DNA of 64,000 nucleotides, taken from contig NZ_JAMLJM010000003.1 of assembly GCF_023635005.1 (NCBI RefSeq), positions 62,001 through 126,000 of the forward strand, in the 5' to 3' direction. Position numbers and translations under genes: made by a program. Below are positions 62,372-64,000 of the stretch, piece by piece. A model generated the notes under the pieces. That model was not told the origin of the DNA, did no database searches, and saw nothing but the letters and a program-made list of their open reading frames with translations. Source of the DNA: Flavobacterium luminosum. Lineage in GTDB: Bacteria; Bacteroidota; Bacteroidia; Flavobacteriales; Flavobacteriaceae. The first letter of the stretch is position 1. Each line of letters begins with the position of its first letter.

Positions 62372-63104
62372 ATTATACCTATTTTCTACAACAGTATTTG
62401 CACAAGAAAATACCGTTAAAGGAGTCATTGTTAATGACAACAATTTTCTTCCCATTTGGAATGCAAACATTGTAAACACTAGTAAAGTCAGAGGAGCTAT
62501 TTCAGACGCCAACGGAAACTTTGAAATCAATGCCGAAGTCAATGATGTCTTATTGATTTCCTGTTTAGGCTATCAATCTATTGAAGTTAGAGTGACTAAT
62601 GACTGGATTAAAAACCGTACGTCTCGTATTAAATTAACCGAAAAAGCGTATGCTTTAGAAGAGATTGTGATCCCTCCCTACACTTTAACGGGTTATCTGG
62701 AAGTCGATTCAAAATTAATTCCTGAAAGAGAAAATTACTGGTATTCTATTGCGGGTTTGACCAAGCGATATGAAGGCGGAGAAAACTCTCCTAATGCTTT
62801 TTCTCGTGTTATGGGTTCTTTATTCAATCCTGCCGATGCTTTGTACAACTTTTTTGGTAAAAAACCGAAAGAGTTGAAAAAACTTAGAGAACTGAAAAAA
62901 GACGACAATCTTCGTAATATTCTACAAACACGTTACGACCGACAAACAATTTATGCCATGTTGGGAATTAATGAGAAAGAATTGATTGAAATTTTAGAAC
63001 GTTGTAATTATTCGGAATCCTTCATGAAAAGTGCTAATGACCTTCAAATCCTTGATGCTGTTAGCGGTTGTTATGAAGAGTACAAAATTCTAAAGAAAAA
63101 TTAA
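62349..63104 (+). CDS. Carboxypeptidase-like regulatory-domain protein
   Basis: This is a 251-residue secreted protein. The signal peptide (YFTVFLLYLFSTTVFAQ) is followed by a CarboxypepD_reg-like beta domain (NTVKGVIVNDNNFLPIWNANIVNTSKVRGAISDANGNFEI, about 22-100; LISCLGYQSIEV is the typical final strand). A second part (about 120-251) is helical and charged (GKKPKELKKLRELKKDD). It is not a TonB receptor, since no plug or barrel follows. The start codon and the first seven codons lie in a terminator-like inverted repeat. An alpha/beta hydrolase gene follows 39 bp later. Confidence 0.82.
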   Translation: MRYFTVFLLYLFSTTVFAQENTVKGVIVNDNNFLPIWNANIVNTSKVRGAISDANGNFEINAEVNDVLLISCLGYQSIEVRVTNDWIKNRTSRIKLTEKAYALEEIVIPPYTLTGYLEVDSKLIPERENYWYSIAGLTKRYEGGENSPNAFSRVMGSLFNPADALYNFFGKKPKELKKLRELKKDDNLRNILQTRYDRQTIYAMLGINEKELIEILERCNYSESFMKSANDLQILDAVSGCYEEYKILKKN

Positions 63105-63143
63105 TTTACTTTATCGTTTAAGCAATTTCGTAATATTCGTTAA

Positions 63144-64000
63144 ATGAAAAAAAATCTTTTTTTACTGTCTTTATTATTAATTTCAGTAATTGTTAAGGCA
63201 CAATTTCCTTTAAAAGCATTAGATAAAAATCTTAACGGATATCAATATCCTTATCCAGTTCATTTTATAAATTTAAAAGATCAACAACAAGATCTAAAAA
63301 TGGCTTACATGGATATTGTACCAGAAAATTATAACGGTAAAAATATTGTTTTACTACATGGTAAAAACTTTAACGGTTCTTATTGGAAAACCACAATAGA
63401 AGAGTTGAACAATGAGGGTTACAGAGTCATTGTTCCAGATCAAATTGGTTTTGGGAAATCTAGCAAACCGAAAGGCTATCAATACAGTTTTCATCAGCTA
63501 GCCAGCAACACCAAAAAAATCTTAGATCATTTAAAAATCACCAAAGCAAGCGTTTTGGGCCACTCTATGGGAGGAATGCTAGCTACTCGTTTTGCTTTGA
63601 TGTATCCTTCATTCACAGAAAAACTAATCTTAGAAAATCCAATCGGATTAGAAGATTACAAAACTATGGTTCCTTATCAAACCATTGATAAATGGTACGC
63701 TACCGAACTCAAACAAAACTATGAGTCGCATAAAGCCTATCAATTAAAATTTTATTATGATAACCAATGGAAACCGGAATATGACGTTTGGTTAAATGTA
63801 TTAGCTGGTTGGACGCTACACAAAGATTATCCACTCATTGCTTGGAATAATGCCCAAACAACCGATATGATCTTTACTCAACCCGTATGTTATGAATTTG
63901 ACAACATCAATATCCCAACACTACTTATCATAGGAACAAGAGATAAAACAGCTATTGGCAAAGGATTGGCGCCATCCGAAATTCAAAAAACTATGGGATT
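63144..64000 (+). CDS. Alpha/beta hydrolase, 3' end outside window
   Basis: This is a secreted serine hydrolase of the alpha/beta fold, incomplete at the window edge after about 285 codons. A signal peptide (MKKNLFLLSLLLISVIVKAQ) is followed by NIVLLHGKNFNGSYW (oxyanion-hole HG motif), VIVPDQIGFGKSSKP, and the nucleophile elbow GHSMGGM near residue 135. The downstream catalytic Asp probably falls in LLIIGTRDKTA; the catalytic His is past the end. The substrate is unknown. It is on the same strand as, and 39 bp after, the carboxypeptidase-like-domain gene. Confidence 0.88.
   Translation, partial: MKKNLFLLSLLLISVIVKAQFPLKALDKNLNGYQYPYPVHFINLKDQQQDLKMAYMDIVPENYNGKNIVLLHGKNFNGSYWKTTIEELNNEGYRVIVPDQIGFGKSSKPKGYQYSFHQLASNTKKILDHLKITKASVLGHSMGGMLATRFALMYPSFTEKLILENPIGLEDYKTMVPYQTIDKWYATELKQNYESHKAYQLKFYYDNQWKPEYDVWLNVLAGWTLHKDYPLIAWNNAQTTDMIFTQPVCYEFDNINIPTLLIIGTRDKTAIGKGLAPSEIQKTMG

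Overview
This window looks like chromosomal core sequence from a member of the Bacteroidota, most likely Flavobacteriaceae and close to Flavobacterium. The DNA is AT-rich. Promoters fit the Bacteroidota TTG-N17-23-TAnnTTTG pattern, and perfect TAnnTTTG boxes sit just upstream of many start codons. Shine-Dalgarno sequences are mostly absent, dnaK being the clear exception. Gene content also fits: an HMG-CoA synthase (mevalonate route), BshA (bacillithiol), a SusC-like TonB receptor with an N-terminal carboxypeptidase-like domain, and family-specific small proteins (DUF6452/DUF6048, CCC-motif and GDYXXLXY proteins). I found no tRNA, rRNA, CRISPR array, insertion sequence, prophage or integrase.

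Layout. 1-6.9 kb: a 3'-truncated tandem amidohydrolase, then comM, an HMG-CoA synthase and a zinc metallopeptidase. 6.9-12.3 kb: a very large hybrid sensor kinase and a glycosyltransferase. 12.3-17 kb: miaE, an AIM24-like protein, a dicarboxylate/glutamate symporter, aroC and a small outer-membrane barrel. 17-21.3 kb: bshA and a GH3/beta-lactamase fusion lipoprotein. 21.3-29.9 kb: an envelope and redox block with two Fe-S proteins, an interposed HAD phosphatase, an MCE protein, an amidase, divergent lptD, and ridA. 30-34.6 kb: dnaK, with an unusual promoter region, and two transporters. 34.7-37.6 kb: a duplicated lipoprotein and a group of small membrane proteins. 37.7-44.9 kb: rocD, DUF1697, rlmD with two partner genes, and two methyltransferases. 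44.9-48.4 kb: a ZIP transporter, a PH-domain protein, murQ, small proteins and TerC. 48.5-53.1 kb: topoisomerase IV (parE then parC). 53.3-64 kb: a TonB receptor, an alpha-oxoamine synthase, a DUF2157/GDYXXLXY pair, rdgB, a DEAD-box helicase, a carboxypeptidase-like-domain protein and a truncated alpha/beta hydrolase.

Functional themes. Several genes bear on the cell envelope: the GH3/beta-lactamase fusion and MurQ (peptidoglycan recycling), the SPOR-like amidase, the MCE protein, LptD, and the alpha-oxoamine synthase (sphingo- or sulfonolipid candidate). A second theme is RNA and translation maintenance: MiaE, RlmD, a THUMP methyltransferase and the DEAD-box helicase. No single block is an obvious new defence or biosynthetic system. 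The items most worth a second look are regulatory: a 19-bp inverted repeat with a T-run lying across a start codon, a sigma-54-like dnaK promoter with repeated TTGTCA elements, a heptad repeat array between parE and parC, and TTG starts in the envelope block. Two protein oddities also stand out: the internally duplicated lipoprotein and a Cys-rich insert in ornithine aminotransferase.
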